From: Siccibacter turicensis LMG 23730
GTDB lineage: Bacteria; Pseudomonadota; Gammaproteobacteria; Enterobacterales; Enterobacteriaceae
Direction: 5' to 3'
DNA: 64,000 bases
NCBI RefSeq assembly: GCF_000463155.2
Contig: NZ_AWFZ01000028.1
Span: 1 to 64,000 of the forward strand
This document shows positions 8,243 to 18,933 of the stretch, one piece after another (within the stretch, counting starts at the first letter, position 1; each line of letters starts with the position of its first letter). The translations under genes and the position numbers were made by a program. Below the pieces are notes generated by a model, which searched no databases, was not told the origin of the DNA, and saw only the letters and a program-made list of their open reading frames with translations.

Positions 8243-8767
8243 ATGACCATCAGAGGTATCGAACATATTGGTATTACCGTCGCCGACCTCGCCGGGGCGG
8301 AGCGGTTTTTCATCGAGGCGCTGGATGCCAGCGTGCTCTACCGCATCGTGCCGCCCGGCGCGGCGGACAACACCATCAGCGGCGACCAGATGACGCGGCT
8401 TAATGGCTTTCCCCCGGAGATGCGGGTTACCGGCCTGGCCATGCTGCGTCTCGGCAACGGCTGCAATATCGAGCTGTTTGAGATCGATCCCGGCGTGGCG
8501 GACGCGCCCGGAAATATCAGCCAGGCGGGCCTGAACCACCTGTCGGTTTACGTGGACGACATTCAGCAGGCCGGCGCACGGGTAAAAGCACAGGGCGCTA
8601 CGCTGTTTGACGGGCCGAGCGACTGCTTTGCTCAGGAAGAGGGCCGCGGCAACCAGACCTGGTTCTGCCGCACGCCTTTTGGCCTGCTGATTGAACTCAT
8701 CTCCCTTCCCTCGCCGCTTCGCTACGATGCGCAGGCGCAGCAAACCCGCAGGATCCCCCAGCGCTGA
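8243..8767 (+). CDS. VOC-family (glyoxalase/dioxygenase-fold) protein
   Basis: A 174-residue protein with two paired beta-alpha-beta-beta-beta units. The first begins IRGIEHIGITVADL with a metal-type His in EHIG; the second begins LNHLSVYVDDI. A C-terminal IELISLP carries the conserved Glu before the end of the fold. This is the glyoxalase / bleomycin-resistance / extradiol-dioxygenase superfamily. The reaction is unknown. GGAGA precedes the ATG, and the gene lies 25 bp after the GH15 gene. Confidence 0.75.
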   Translation: MTIRGIEHIGITVADLAGAERFFIEALDASVLYRIVPPGAADNTISGDQMTRLNGFPPEMRVTGLAMLRLGNGCNIELFEIDPGVADAPGNISQAGLNHLSVYVDDIQQAGARVKAQGATLFDGPSDCFAQEEGRGNQTWFCRTPFGLLIELISLPSPLRYDAQAQQTRRIPQR

Positions 8768-8780
8768 CAGGCCTCTCCCA

Positions 8781-8797
8781 CGCGGGCATCGCCCGCG
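8781..8797 (+). other. GC-rich hairpin after the VOC gene
   Basis: The stem CGCGGGC / GCCCGCG has a 3-nt loop but only a weak T tract after it. It may reduce read-through into the carotenoid cluster. The following 220 bases to 9022 are AT-rich and hold the presumed crtE promoter; I cannot assign exact -35/-10 elements. Confidence 0.45.
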
Positions 8798-9022
8798 TTG
8801 TCATACCCTCGTCACCGTCCTGACAAAAATTAACAATAAATTTTCATTTTTCAGCCAGACTTTAAGCACATAGCGTCGCCATGACATTTATTTTCGTCTA
8901 AACCTATACAAGAAAAACATTGATGTATAACTTTGCATACCGCTGCACACAGGCTCAGACTGCGACACCCGTTGCGGGTCAGCGCTATTTCCATTTCATC
9001 TGCGAGACGCCGGGTACCAACC

Positions 9023-9928
9023 ATGACAAGACCCTTTGAAACACATCCCGGTCACGACGGGGAACTGCATGAGCTGCACGCTGCCCTGCAACGTCGCCTG
9101 GATGAACTGCTGCCCGTTGGCGATGAACGGGATCGGGTCAGCAGCGCAATGCGCGAAGGCGTACTGGCACCGGGGAAGCGCATTCGCCCGCTGCTCCTGA
9201 TCCTCGCCGCCCGCGACCTCGGCTGCGATCGCGACCACCCCGGCCTGCTGGATATGGCCTGCGCGGTGGAGATGGTCCACGCCTCGTCGCTGATCCTCGA
9301 TGATATTCCCTGCATGGATAACGCGGCGCTCCGGCGCGGTCGTCCTACCATTCATCGCCAGTATGGTGAAGACGTGGCAATTCTCGCTGCGGTAGCGTTG
9401 CTCAGCAGCGCCTTTGGCGTGATGGTCGCGGCGCAGGGATTGTCTCCCGAGTGCCGTAGCCAGGCGGTGGCAGAGCTGTCGATGGCGGTCGGTACCCAGG
9501 GTCTGGTACAGGGTCAGTATAAGGATCTGCGTGAAGGCACCGCCCCGCGCAGCGCCGAGGAGATCGCCACCACCAACGAACTGAAAACCAGCGTGCTGTT
9601 TGGCGCCACGCTGCAAATTGCGGCCCTGGCGGCAGGCGCCTCGCCGGCGGCGCGCCAGAAAATGCGCTGCTTTGCGCAGGATTTAGGCCAGGCGTTCCAG
9701 CTGCTGGACGACCTGGCGGACGGCCATGCCGGGACCGGCAAAGACATCAATAAGGACGCGGGTAAGTCCACGCTGGTGGCGATGCTCGGCAGCGACGCGG
9801 TGCGCGAGCGGCTCGACACCCATCTGCGCCGCGCAGACGCCCATTTTTCACGCGCCTGCGGAAAAAACCAGGCCACGCGACGCTTTATGCACGCCTGGTT
9901 TTCCAAACAGCTGGCCGCGTTTAGCTGA
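9023..9928 (+). CDS. crtE: Geranylgeranyl diphosphate synthase CrtE
   Basis: A 301-residue prenyltransferase that condenses IPP units to C20 geranylgeranyl diphosphate, the carotenoid precursor. The first Asp-rich motif is DDIPCMD (near residue 87), in the form typical of Pantoea and Cronobacter CrtE; the second is DDLAD near 233. GKRIRP and GQYKDL are also family blocks. The ATG at 9023 gives an N-terminus matching CrtE in length; an in-frame start at 8933 would add an unrelated stretch. It is the first gene of the five-gene plus-strand cluster. Confidence 0.93.
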   Translation: MTRPFETHPGHDGELHELHAALQRRLDELLPVGDERDRVSSAMREGVLAPGKRIRPLLLILAARDLGCDRDHPGLLDMACAVEMVHASSLILDDIPCMDNAALRRGRPTIHRQYGEDVAILAAVALLSSAFGVMVAAQGLSPECRSQAVAELSMAVGTQGLVQGQYKDLREGTAPRSAEEIATTNELKTSVLFGATLQIAALAAGASPAARQKMRCFAQDLGQAFQLLDDLADGHAGTGKDINKDAGKSTLVAMLGSDAVRERLDTHLRRADAHFSRACGKNQATRRFMHAWFSKQLAAFS

Positions 9929-9965
9929 GCAACGGATACACCCCGGTAATATTTGTGGAGATCAC

Positions 9966-11015
9966 ATGAAGGACGCGCATCTGGTTCAGCGTAAAAATGA
10001 CCACCTGGATATCGTGCTGCACCCTGACCGGGCGATGAGTACCATTCGCACCGGATTTGACGCCTGGCGTTTTGAACACTGCGCCCTCCCGGAGCTGGAT
10101 CTCGACGGTATCGATCTCTCCACCACCCTGTTTTCCCGCCCGCTGAAAGCCCCGGTGCTGATCAGCTCCATGACCGGCGGCGCGGCGCGCGCCAGAGACA
10201 TTAACCGTCATCTGGCCCAGGCGGCGCAAACCCTCGGGCTGGCGATGGGCGTCGGTTCCCAACGCGTGGCGCTGGAGGACGGCGCGCAGCACGGGCTGGA
10301 TGCCCAGCTACGCCATATCGCCCCGGACGTGCCGCTGCTGGCTAACCTTGGCGCGGCGCAGATCCGCGGTGCGCAGGGGCTGGACTACGCCCGGCGCGCG
10401 GTGGACATGATCGACGCCGACGCGTTAATTGTGCATCTGAACCCGCTGCAGGAGGCGCTCCAGGGCGGGGGCGATCGCGACTGGCGCGGCATCCTCAACG
10501 CCATTGCGCAGCTGGTGCGCGACCTGCCGGTACCGGTGGTGGTTAAAGAGGTGGGCGCCGGGATCTCCCCGGACGTTGCCTGCCGGCTGGCGGACGTCGG
10601 CGTGACGATGATCGACATCGCCGGCGCGGGCGGCACCAGCTGGGCGGCGGTGGAAGCTGAACGCGCCCCAACCCCCGAGGCGCGAAACGTGGCGATGGCC
10701 TTTGCCGACTGGGGCATTCCTACTGCCGATGCGCTGCGTCGCGTCCATCTTGCGCTGCCTGATATCCCGCTTATCGCCTCCGGCGGCATCGCCAACGGCA
10801 TTGACGCAGCGAAAGCCATCGCGCTGGGTGCAGATCTGGTGGGCCAGGCCGCGGCGGTGCTGGCGCATGCCAACGCCTCCGGCGACGCGGCAATTGCCCA
10901 TTTCCGCACCCTGATCGCGCAGCTGCGGGTCGCCTGTTTCTGTACCGGCAGCGCAAACCTGAAGGCGTTGCGACACGCCACGCTGCTTCCGGTCAACGGC
11001 GGCGCATCCCTGTGA
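9966..11015 (+). CDS. fni: Type 2 isopentenyl-diphosphate delta-isomerase (FMN-dependent)
   Basis: This 349-residue TIM-barrel flavoprotein interconverts IPP and DMAPP, feeding the allylic starter to CrtE. Visible blocks are [10 protein letters not shown] near the start, [11 protein letters not shown] (flavin/phosphate binding), [39 protein letters not shown] and IASGGIANG. It is the Idi-2 form found in Pantoea and Cronobacter crt clusters, unrelated to E. coli Idi. The start at 9966 follows GGAG and is 37 bp after crtE. In related clusters crtX lies beside idi; no glycosyltransferase gene fits here. Confidence 0.92.
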   Translation: MKDAHLVQRKNDHLDIVLHPDRAMSTIRTGFDAWRFEHCALPELDLDGIDLSTTLFSRPLKAPVLISSMTGGAARARDINRHLAQAAQTLGLAMGVGSQRVALEDGAQHGLDAQLRHIAPDVPLLANLGAAQIRGAQGLDYARRAVDMIDADALIVHLNPLQEALQGGGDRDWRGILNAIAQLVRDLPVPVVVKEVGAGISPDVACRLADVGVTMIDIAGAGGTSWAAVEAERAPTPEARNVAMAFADWGIPTADALRRVHLALPDIPLIASGGIANGIDAAKAIALGADLVGQAAAVLAHANASGDAAIAHFRTLIAQLRVACFCTGSANLKALRHATLLPVNGGASL

Positions 11016-11046
11016 CGCAGTACGGCGCCTTATACCGGGGAGCGGT

Positions 11047-12216
11047 ATGAAAAAATGGGATCTGATTCTGGTCGGCGCGGGGCTGGCCAACGGGCTTATC
11101 GCCTGGCGACTGAAGCAGCGTCATCCGACGCTTGCCGTGTTAATGCTGGAGTGCGGCGACGCGCCCGGCGGAAACCACACCTGGTCCTTTCATCAGCACG
11201 ATATCACGCCAGCCCAGCACGCCTGGCTGGCACCGCTGGTGGCCCATCGCTGGGACGGATACGACGTCCACTTTCCGGACGTGTCGCGTACCCTGCACGA
11301 CGGCTACCTGACCATCACCTCCACGCGTTTTGCCCAAGCGATGCGCGGGCTGATGAAAGAGAACCTGCTGACAAACGTGACCGTGTCACGGGTGATCGGT
11401 CAGGAAGTGGCCCTCAGCGACGGACGACGCTTTACCGCCGGGGCGGTGATTGATGGCCGCGGCTATCAGCCCTCGCCGCACCTTAGCATTGGCTATCAGG
11501 CGTTCATCGGCCAGGAGTGGCAGCTGGCCGCGCCCCACGGGTTAACGCGCCCGATCCTGATGGATGCCCGCGTCGCCCAGGGCAACGGCTACCGCTTTGT
11601 CTATACCCTGCCGCTCAGCGCCGACACCCTGCTTATCGAAGACACGCACTACATTGATGGCCCGACGCTCGACGCCGATTCAGCCCGCGCGCGAATTGCC
11701 GATTACGCCCGTCAGCAGGGCTGGCAGCTTGCGCGGCTGGTGCGTGAGGAACAGGGGGCGCTGCCGATTACCCTGTCCGGCGATCCGGCCGCCTTCTGGC
11801 ACCAGTTCCATCATCAGCCGGTCAGCGGCCTGCGCGCCGGTCTGTTCCATGCCACCACCGGCTATTCGCTGCCGCTGGCGGTTCGGCTGGCGGACCGCAT
11901 CGCCAACGCGCCGGGACTGCATCAGGGCGCGCTCTATCAGCTGATCGCCGATTTCGCGGCGCATCACTGGCAGACACAACGCTTTTTCCGACTGCTTAAT
12001 CGCATGCTGTTCCTGGCCGGCACACCCGACCAGCGCTGGCGCGTGATGCAGCGGTTTTACCAGCTTGACGAGCAGCTGATCGCCCGCTTTTATGCCGGCC
12101 AGCTTCGCTCCGCCGACCGCGCGCGCCTGCTGCTTGGCAAACCGCCGGTGCCGATTGTCGGGGCGATCAAAGCCCTGCTCCACACTCATTCTTCTCTGCG
12201 AGCCCATCATAAATGA
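11047..12216 (+). CDS. crtY: Lycopene beta-cyclase CrtY
   Basis: A 389-residue flavoprotein that closes both ends of lycopene to give beta-carotene. The N-terminal dinucleotide-binding motif is LILVGAGLANGLIAWRL, and GGNHTWSFH follows near residue 45, both characteristic of proteobacterial CrtY. HATTGYSLPLAVRLAD near residue 280 is another family block. GGAG lies just before the ATG. The end overlaps crtI by four bases (ATGA), indicating translational coupling. Confidence 0.93.
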   Translation: MKKWDLILVGAGLANGLIAWRLKQRHPTLAVLMLECGDAPGGNHTWSFHQHDITPAQHAWLAPLVAHRWDGYDVHFPDVSRTLHDGYLTITSTRFAQAMRGLMKENLLTNVTVSRVIGQEVALSDGRRFTAGAVIDGRGYQPSPHLSIGYQAFIGQEWQLAAPHGLTRPILMDARVAQGNGYRFVYTLPLSADTLLIEDTHYIDGPTLDADSARARIADYARQQGWQLARLVREEQGALPITLSGDPAAFWHQFHHQPVSGLRAGLFHATTGYSLPLAVRLADRIANAPGLHQGALYQLIADFAAHHWQTQRFFRLLNRMLFLAGTPDQRWRVMQRFYQLDEQLIARFYAGQLRSADRARLLLGKPPVPIVGAIKALLHTHSSLRAHHK

Positions 12217-13691
12217 AACAAACCATTGTAATTGGCGCCGGGTTCGGCGGACTGGCGCTGGCGATTCGCCTCCAGGCGGCGGGCATTCCTACCACGCTAC
12301 TGGAGAGCCGCGACAAACCCGGCGGCCGCGCCTATGTCTATGAAGATCGCGGCTTTACCTTTGACGCGGGTCCCACCGTCATCACCGATCCCTCCGCCAT
12401 TGAGGAGCTGTTCACCCTCGCCGGAAAACGGCTGGAGGACTATGTCGAGCTGATGCCGGTGACGCCGTTCTACCGCCTGTGCTGGGAAGACGGCAAGGTT
12501 TTCGACTACGCCAACGATCAGGCGGCGCTTGAGTCGCAGATCGCCGCCTTTAACCCGAACGACGTGGCGGGCTATCACCGCTTCCTCGACTACTCCCGGG
12601 CGGTGTTTGCCGAAGGCTATCTGAAGCTCGGCGCGGTGCCGTTTCTCTCGTTTCGCGACATGCTACGCGCCGGCCCTCAGCTGGCGCGACTGCAGGCGTG
12701 GCGCAGCGTGTACGACAAAGTGTCGGCCTACGTGGAAGACGAGCACCTGCGCCAGGCATTCTCGTTTCACTCGCTGCTGGTGGGCGGCAACCCGTTCTCC
12801 ACGTCTTCTATTTACACCCTGATCCACGCCCTGGAGCGGGAATGGGGCGTCTGGTTCCCGCGCGGCGGCACCGGTGCGCTGGTTCAGGGCATGGTGAAGC
12901 TGTTTCAGGATCTTGGCGGCACCCTCACCCTTAACGCCCAGGTTGAGCGGCTGGAGACGGTGGACAATCAGGTGAAGGCCGTGCATCTGGTTAACGGGCA
13001 ACGGCTGGAAGCCGCGGCGGTGGCCTCGAACGCGGACGTGGTGAATACCTATGCCCGACTGCTCGGCCATCACCCGCACGGCGCCGCTACGGCCAAGAAG
13101 CTGAAACGCAAGCGCATGAGCAACTCGCTGTTCGTGCTCTATTTTGGTCTGGATCACCATCACACCCAGCTGGCGCACCACACCGTCTGCTTTGGCCCGC
13201 GCTATAAAGCGCTAATCGATGAAATTTTTAGCGCCGACACCATTTCGGAAGACTTTTCGCTCTATCTGCATGCGCCCTGCGTGACCGACCCGTCGCTGGC
13301 CCCGCCGGGGTGCGGCAGCTACTATGTGCTCGCGCCGGTGCCGCACCTCGGTAACGCCCCGCTCGACTGGAGCGTGGAAGGGCCGCGCCTGCGGGATCGC
13401 ATTTTTGATTATCTCGAAGCGCGCTATATGCCGGGGCTGCGCTCCCAGCTGGTGACGCACCGCATGTTCACGCCGGAAGATTTTCGCGATACGCTCGATG
13501 CCTGGCAGGGGTCGGCGTTTTCGCTGGAGCCGATCCTCACCCAGAGCGCCTGGTTCCGGCCGCACAACCGCGACAGCGTGGTTGACAACCTCTACCTGGT
13601 CGGCGCCGGAACGCATCCCGGCGCTGGCGTGCCGGGCGTGATCGGCTCCGCCAAGGCAACGGCCCAGTTAATGTTAAAGGATTTAGCGTAA
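12213..13691 (+). CDS. crtI: Phytoene desaturase CrtI
   Basis: The 492-residue enzyme introduces four double bonds into phytoene to give lycopene. The N-terminus shows the FAD-binding motif VIGAGFGGLALAIRL followed by GGRAYVYEDRGFTFDAGPT. The C-terminus has the bacterial CrtI signature NLYLVGAGTHPGAGVPGV. Length is normal for the family. It overlaps crtY at its start and shares one base with crtB (TAATG) at its end. Confidence 0.95.
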   Translation: MKQTIVIGAGFGGLALAIRLQAAGIPTTLLESRDKPGGRAYVYEDRGFTFDAGPTVITDPSAIEELFTLAGKRLEDYVELMPVTPFYRLCWEDGKVFDYANDQAALESQIAAFNPNDVAGYHRFLDYSRAVFAEGYLKLGAVPFLSFRDMLRAGPQLARLQAWRSVYDKVSAYVEDEHLRQAFSFHSLLVGGNPFSTSSIYTLIHALEREWGVWFPRGGTGALVQGMVKLFQDLGGTLTLNAQVERLETVDNQVKAVHLVNGQRLEAAAVASNADVVNTYARLLGHHPHGAATAKKLKRKRMSNSLFVLYFGLDHHHTQLAHHTVCFGPRYKALIDEIFSADTISEDFSLYLHAPCVTDPSLAPPGCGSYYVLAPVPHLGNAPLDWSVEGPRLRDRIFDYLEARYMPGLRSQLVTHRMFTPEDFRDTLDAWQGSAFSLEPILTQSAWFRPHNRDSVVDNLYLVGAGTHPGAGVPGVIGSAKATAQLMLKDLA

Positions 13692-14617
13692 TGTCCCAGC
13701 CGCTTCTCGAACACGCCAGCGCCACCATGACCGCCGGTTCTAAAAGTTTCGCCACCGCCTCAAAGCTGTTTGACAAACGCACCCGGCGCAGCGCGCTGAT
13801 GCTCTATACCTGGTGCCGCTATTGCGACGATGTTATCGACGGACAGGTGGCGGGTTTTGCTGCCCCGACCGAGCAGAGCGACACGCCCGAGGCGCGCCTG
13901 CAGCGGCTGCGTAAGATGACGCGCCGCGCCTACGACGGGGAAACCATGCAAGAGCCGCCGTTCGCCGCGTTTCAGGAGGTTGCCCTCGCCCATGCCATTC
14001 CGCCTACTCAGGCCTTCGACCACCTGGAAGGCTATGCGATGGACGTGCGCAACGAGCGCTATTACAGCCTCGATGATACGCTCCGCTACTGTTATCACGT
14101 GGCGGGCGTGGTCGGCCTGATGATGGCCAGGGTGATGGGGGTGCGGGACGAAGCCACGCTGGATCGCGCCTGCGATCTGGGTATTGCCTTTCAGCTCACT
14201 AATATCGCCAGGGATATCGTTGACGATGCGCAGGTGGAACGTTGCTACCTGCCGCAGCAGTGGCTGGCGGAAGTCGGACTCAATGAACAGACCTGCACCG
14301 TGCGGGCCAACCGTCCGGCGCTGGCGCGTCTGGCGGCGCGGCTGGTGACCGAGGCTGAGCCCTATTATCAGTCAGCGCTTGCCGGGCTGGGGGATCTGCC
14401 CCTGCGCTCCGCCTGGGCGATTGCCACCGCGCACGGGGTGTATCGTGAGATCGGGGTGAAGGTGCTGATGGCGGGTGAAAAAGCCTGGGATACCCGCCAG
14501 GGCACGACGCGCACGGAGAAGCTGGCGCTGGTTATTTCCGGCGCGAAGCAGGCGATGGCTTCCCGGAAGGCGAGCTGGCCGCCGCGCGATCCGCACCTCT
14601 GGCAGCGCCCGCGCTAG
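13691..14617 (+). CDS. crtB: Phytoene synthase CrtB
   Basis: A 308-residue squalene/phytoene synthase that joins two GGPP molecules to phytoene. The first Asp-rich region is YCDDVIDG near residue 47 and the second is NIARDIVDDAQVERCYLP near 173. The start overlaps the crtI stop by one base. The last 86 bases overlap the convergent crtZ gene on the other strand. Confidence 0.95.
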   Translation: MSQPLLEHASATMTAGSKSFATASKLFDKRTRRSALMLYTWCRYCDDVIDGQVAGFAAPTEQSDTPEARLQRLRKMTRRAYDGETMQEPPFAAFQEVALAHAIPPTQAFDHLEGYAMDVRNERYYSLDDTLRYCYHVAGVVGLMMARVMGVRDEATLDRACDLGIAFQLTNIARDIVDDAQVERCYLPQQWLAEVGLNEQTCTVRANRPALARLAARLVTEAEPYYQSALAGLGDLPLRSAWAIATAHGVYREIGVKVLMAGEKAWDTRQGTTRTEKLALVISGAKQAMASRKASWPPRDPHLWQRPR

Positions 14618-15089
14618 CGGGTCTGCCGTTACGTTCGCGCAGCACCGCCTGCAGCTTGTCCACCGGTGGGGCGTAGATAAACCCGAAGGAGACGCACCCT
14701 TCGCGCCCCCGCACCGCGTGATGCAGCCGGTGCGCCATGTAGAGGCGGCGCAGATAGCCGCGGCGCGGCACGTAGCGGAACGGCCAGCGCTGGTGGACTA
14801 AACCATCGTGAACGATAAAGTAGATCACGCCGTAGCCGGTCATTCCCGCGCCAATCCACTGAAGCGGCCAATACCCTTCGCTGCCCGCGTAAATCAGCGC
14901 AATGGCCAGCAGCGCAAACACCACCGCATAGAGATCGTTACGCTCAAACGCCCCTGTGCGCGGGGTATGGTGCGAGTGATGCCAGCCCCATCCCCAGCCG
15001 TGCATGATGTACTTATGTGCGAACGTTGCCACCCCTTCCATGATGATGATAGTCAGTAGCACGATCCCGGTATTCCACAACGCAAGCAT
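14532..15089 (-). CDS. crtZ: Beta-carotene hydroxylase CrtZ
   Basis: A 185-residue membrane di-iron hydroxylase that adds 3-hydroxyls to beta-carotene, giving zeaxanthin. Histidine clusters are visible: HKYIMHG near residue 25, HHSHH near 37, and HDGLVHQ and HRLHH further on. Three to four membrane segments are evident (VLLTIIIMEG, VVFALLAIALIYA, GAGMTGYGVIYFI). The last 30 residues are Ala/Ser/Arg-rich and lie in the overlap with crtB, so they are constrained by the other strand. The opposite orientation to the rest of the cluster is the usual arrangement in Pantoea. Confidence 0.93.
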   Translation of the reverse strand: MLALWNTGIVLLTIIIMEGVATFAHKYIMHGWGWGWHHSHHTPRTGAFERNDLYAVVFALLAIALIYAGSEGYWPLQWIGAGMTGYGVIYFIVHDGLVHQRWPFRYVPRRGYLRRLYMAHRLHHAVRGREGCVSFGFIYAPPVDKLQAVLRERNGRPASAGAARGADRAAASSPSGKPSPASRRK

Positions 15090-15558
15090 AGGTTTTTCCT
15101 GTAGTTGACAGCCCCTAAAGCGTAGCCTGGAATGCCAGGAAACATAAGCGTAACCTCGGGGATAATGCGCTTTTCAGGCGTAAAAGCATTCATGACAATT
15201 ATTCATCGCGCCACGTTCACGCCGTGACGCCCTGCTCACCGCGCGGCAGCAGCCGCATCGGCTGATAAACGCGTCCGGTTTCTGCGCGTCATCGCCCGGT
15301 GTGCGCGGCGTCAACGCACTAAAACTTACTCTCAAAAGGCGGCCCGAAAAGGCTACCCTTTTTTATTCTTGTCATATACTCGATCTAACCTGAATTATTG
15401 CCGTAACGTACCGCTTCGTTTGAGGTTATCCCTGGTGCGTTTTTTTCGCGTGGCGTCAGTTAATTATTACAATTCAGCATGAATTCTTAGAAAAGATGAT
15501 AAACAGGGATGCTAAAATTAGCTCTACACTGATACACAACCTGGAGGTAATAATCTGT
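15090..15558. other. Divergent intergenic region between crtZ and treF
   Basis: No credible gene is seen in these 469 bases. They must hold the crtZ promoter (minus) and the treF promoter (plus). The treF-proximal 200 bases are AT-rich. GGAGG at 15543-15547 is the treF ribosome-binding site. I could not assign promoter hexamers with confidence. Confidence 0.4.
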
Positions 15559-17202
15559 ATGTTTAATAAGGCGACACGCTTACCGCTATCCAGGGAGTCA
15601 GAAAGAGACGTTCGTTATGAGCTGGACCCCTGTGAACTGAAACTTGACGAGATGATGGATGCGGAGCCGCAGCCGGAGATGATCGAAGGGATGCCGGCGT
15701 CCGACGCGTTGACCCCGGCCGATCGCTATCTCGAACTCTTCGAGCATGTGCAGTCGTCTCGTATTTTTCCCGACAGCAAAACCTTTCCCGACTGCGCGCC
15801 AAAAGGCGACCCGCTCGATATTCTCATTAACTATCGTAAGGTTAAACGCAGCAAAGATTTCGACCTGCGTAAATTTGTAGAGGATAACTTTTATCTGCCT
15901 GAAACCGGCGGGCGTCATTATGTTTCAAATCCTGAAAATACATTACAGGAACATATTGATAGTCTGTGGCCGATATTAACCCGCGAACCGCAGGACCATA
16001 TTGAATACTCCTCGCTGCTGCCCCTGCCCCAGGCTTACATTGTGCCGGGCGGTCGCTTCAGTGAAACCTACTATTGGGATTCCTATTTCACCATGCTGGG
16101 TCTGGCCGAGAGCGGGCGCGACGATCTGCTGCGCTGCATGGCCGACAACTTTGCCTGGATGATTGAGACCTACGGTCATATTCCCAACGGCAACCGCACC
16201 TACTATCTGAGCCGCTCCCAGCCGCCGGTGTTCGCGCTGATGGTGGAGCTGTTTGAAGAGGATGGCGTACGCGGTGCGCGACGCTATCTGGATCATCTGT
16301 TGAAAGAGTACGCCTTCTGGATGGACGGCGCCGAATCGCTGGCCAATAACCAGGCCTATCGTCACGTGGTGCGACTCCCGGACGGGTCCCTGCTGAACCG
16401 CTACTGGGACGACCGCGACACGCCGCGGGATGAGTCCTGGCTGGAAGACGTGCAGACCGCGAAACTGTCGGGGCGCCCGGCGGCGGAAGTTTACCGCGAC
16501 CTGCGTGCGGGTGCGGCATCGGGCTGGGACTACTCCACCCGCTGGCTGCGCGATCCGCACCGTCTGGCGAGCATTCGCACCACCCAGTTTATTCCGGTGG
16601 ATCTGAACGCCTTCCTCTATAAGCTGGAAACCGCCATTTCTAACATCGCCGGTCTGAAAAAAGATGAGCTGACTTCCGCCAGCTTCCGGCGCAAAGCGGC
16701 CGACCGCCTTGAAGCGGTGAACCGCTATCTGTGGGACGTGCAGACCGGCTGCTATCGCGACTACGACTGGCGACGCAATGAGCTGGCGTCGTTCTCGGCC
16801 GCCTGCGTGGTGCCGCTTTATGTTGGTATGGCGTCGGATGAACAGGCGCAGCTGCTGGCGCGCCACATCCGCGAACGCCTGCTGACCCCGGGCGGTATTC
16901 TTGCCACCGAGGTAGAGAGTGATGAGCAATGGGACAAACCCAACGGCTGGGCGCCGCTGCAGTGGATGGCGATTCAGGGGCTGAAAAACTATCACCTCGA
17001 TGAGCTTTCCGACGAAATTGCCCAGAACTGGCTAGCGACGGTGACGCGGTTCTACACCCAGCACCACAAGCTAATTGAGAAATATCACATCGGTAACTCC
17101 CAGGCGCGTCCCGGCGGCGGCGGCGAATACCCGCTCCAGGACGGTTTCGGCTGGACCAACGGCGTCACCCGCCGGTTGTTAGGCCTCTACAATAAGTCCT
17201 GA
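15559..17202 (+). CDS. treF: Cytoplasmic trehalase TreF
   Basis: The 547-residue GH37 enzyme splits trehalose into two glucose molecules. It matches E. coli TreF (549 aa) closely, with both trehalase signatures: [15 protein letters not shown] near residue 162 and [12 protein letters not shown] near 455. [11 protein letters not shown] is near the N-terminus. There is no signal peptide, which separates it from periplasmic TreA. The ATG at 15559 gives the family-length N-terminus; an earlier in-frame ATG at 15496 lacks a ribosome-binding site. A terminator follows. Confidence 0.95.
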   Translation: MFNKATRLPLSRESERDVRYELDPCELKLDEMMDAEPQPEMIEGMPASDALTPADRYLELFEHVQSSRIFPDSKTFPDCAPKGDPLDILINYRKVKRSKDFDLRKFVEDNFYLPETGGRHYVSNPENTLQEHIDSLWPILTREPQDHIEYSSLLPLPQAYIVPGGRFSETYYWDSYFTMLGLAESGRDDLLRCMADNFAWMIETYGHIPNGNRTYYLSRSQPPVFALMVELFEEDGVRGARRYLDHLLKEYAFWMDGAESLANNQAYRHVVRLPDGSLLNRYWDDRDTPRDESWLEDVQTAKLSGRPAAEVYRDLRAGAASGWDYSTRWLRDPHRLASIRTTQFIPVDLNAFLYKLETAISNIAGLKKDELTSASFRRKAADRLEAVNRYLWDVQTGCYRDYDWRRNELASFSAACVVPLYVGMASDEQAQLLARHIRERLLTPGGILATEVESDEQWDKPNGWAPLQWMAIQGLKNYHLDELSDEIAQNWLATVTRFYTQHHKLIEKYHIGNSQARPGGGGEYPLQDGFGWTNGVTRRLLGLYNKS

Positions 17203-17226
17203 GCCCCCTTCCGTTATCTGCTTATC

Positions 17227-17253
17227 AGCCCGCGTAACCCGCGGGCTTTTTTT
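17227..17253 (+). terminator. Rho-independent terminator of treF
   Basis: The stem AGCCCGCG / CGCGGGCT is followed by a seven-T run. Confidence 0.9.
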
Positions 17254-17334
17254 GCTGCTAAGCGCTTGCGGCACTGATGCTGAAGTTGTGCTGCAATACT
17301 AAAACAATAAGTATGTTGTAACTAATGAAGGGTG

Positions 17335-17359
17335 AAAAACAACCCGGCCTGTGCCGGGT
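17335..17359 (-). terminator. Rho-independent terminator of uxaB
   Basis: On the minus strand the stem ACCCGGC / GCCGGGT is followed by TGTTTTT. It lies just after the uxaB stop codon. Confidence 0.85.
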
Positions 17360-17365
17360 CGCTTA

Positions 17366-18817
17366 TTAGCACAGCGGGGCAACCGCGCTGCGCATGCCTT
17401 TACTCAGAATCGCATCCAGATCGGTGGCAACCTGTTCAGCCAGGCCCGGTACCTGGGTCAGGTCCTGCTCCCAGTGGTCGGCATCTGCCAGCACGCGGTC
17501 TACCAGTTCACGGGTAGCGATCTGTTTATCGCCGTGCATCTGCCACAGAGTGGCATAACGCTCCAGCCAGTGGGCATCGTCCTGCAACGGATAGGTGACA
17601 CCGTCACGCTCGCCGCGGTAGAACGCAATCAGCGCAGCCAGCGCAAAGGTCAGGCGCGGTGGCACCAGCCCCGCCGCCTTCTGCCCTGCCAGCAGCTGCG
17701 GCAGAATACGGGTGCGGAACTTGGTCATGCCGTTCAGGGCAATAGAGAGCAGCTGGTGTTTGATGTACGGGTTGCGGAAACGGCTTACCACCGCATCGGC
17801 AAACGACTTCAGCTCATCCGCAGGCAGGTCGAGCACCGGAATGATCTCATCATGAATCGCTTTTTCTACAAAGCCGCAGATCTGCGCATCGTCCATCGCC
17901 TCACCCACGGTATCCAGCCCGGCCTGCCAGGCCACCGGCACCAGCGCAGTGTGCGCGCCGTTGAGGATCGCGACTTTACGCTCTTTATAGGGCTTGATGT
18001 TATCGACAATCAGCACGTTCAGCGGCAGTTGGTCGAGATGCAGCTCCCGGGCGAGCCAGGTGGGGCCCTGAATCACAAACAGATAGAAGTGTTCAGCGGT
18101 ATCGAGAAACGCGTCGTGGTAGCCCAGTTCAGCTTCCAGCCCGGCGACCTCGTCGCGCGGATAACCGGTCACGATGCGGTCAACCAGGGTAGAGCAGAAG
18201 GTGTTTGCCGACTCCACCCAGGCGATAAACGCCGCCGGCAGCGCCCAGTCGTGGGCATAGCGCAGCACCAGCTCGCGCAGCGCCTCGCCGTTATAGTCGA
18301 TAAGCTCACAGGGGATGATCACCCAGCCTTTGTCCTGCGCTCCGCTGAAATGGCTGTAGCGCTCGAACAGGAGACGCGTCAGCTTCGCCGGATAGCTGCT
18401 CGCCGGCGCGTCGTCGAATTTGTCGTCGGCGTGATAGCTGATGCCCGCCTCGGTGGTGTTGGAGAACACGAAGCGCATCTCCGGGTTGTGGGCGAGCTTC
18501 AGAAACTCGTCATACTGCCCGTACACGCTGATTTCACGATTCACCGAACGAATAAGGCGCGCATCGCTGACCGCGTCCCCTTTCTCATTCAGACCGCGAA
18601 TGATAGTGGTATAGAGCCCATCCTGGGTGCTGAGAGACGGTGGGAAGGTGCTGTCGATGGGACGCACTACCACCACACCGGCATTCAGGTCGGTGTTTTC
18701 ATTTAACAGATCGATTTGCCAGTCGACAAAAGCACGCAGGAAGTTCCCCTCACCGAACTGAATGATACGTTCAGGATAGTGAGCACCGGGAAAATCGCGA
18801 CGATTCAAAGTTTTCAC
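17366..18817 (-). CDS. uxaB: Altronate oxidoreductase (tagaturonate reductase) UxaB
   Basis: A 483-residue NAD-dependent enzyme, the same length as E. coli UxaB and closely similar throughout. It reduces D-tagaturonate to D-altronate in galacturonate breakdown. Visible blocks are [18 protein letters not shown] (nucleotide binding), [22 protein letters not shown] and [12 protein letters not shown]. The gene stands alone here, without uxaA or uxaC. No clear ExuR/UxuR operator was seen in the 116 bp upstream. Confidence 0.95.
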   Translation of the reverse strand: MKTLNRRDFPGAHYPERIIQFGEGNFLRAFVDWQIDLLNENTDLNAGVVVVRPIDSTFPPSLSTQDGLYTTIIRGLNEKGDAVSDARLIRSVNREISVYGQYDEFLKLAHNPEMRFVFSNTTEAGISYHADDKFDDAPASSYPAKLTRLLFERYSHFSGAQDKGWVIIPCELIDYNGEALRELVLRYAHDWALPAAFIAWVESANTFCSTLVDRIVTGYPRDEVAGLEAELGYHDAFLDTAEHFYLFVIQGPTWLARELHLDQLPLNVLIVDNIKPYKERKVAILNGAHTALVPVAWQAGLDTVGEAMDDAQICGFVEKAIHDEIIPVLDLPADELKSFADAVVSRFRNPYIKHQLLSIALNGMTKFRTRILPQLLAGQKAAGLVPPRLTFALAALIAFYRGERDGVTYPLQDDAHWLERYATLWQMHGDKQIATRELVDRVLADADHWEQDLTQVPGLAEQVATDLDAILSKGMRSAVAPLC

Positions 18818-18933
18818 AGTCGATTCCTTGGTGAATTATTATCAGACAATGTAAGGCATTGCCGGACCACCGTATCAGAAACGATTAAAGTGAAACCCCG
18901 TTTTGATCAATTCGGGCAGACATATTAAAAAAT

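Noticed and set aside
9929-11046. A hidden crtX gene in the carotenoid cluster
   Set aside because: The gaps around idi are 37 and 31 bases, so no glycosyltransferase can be encoded there.
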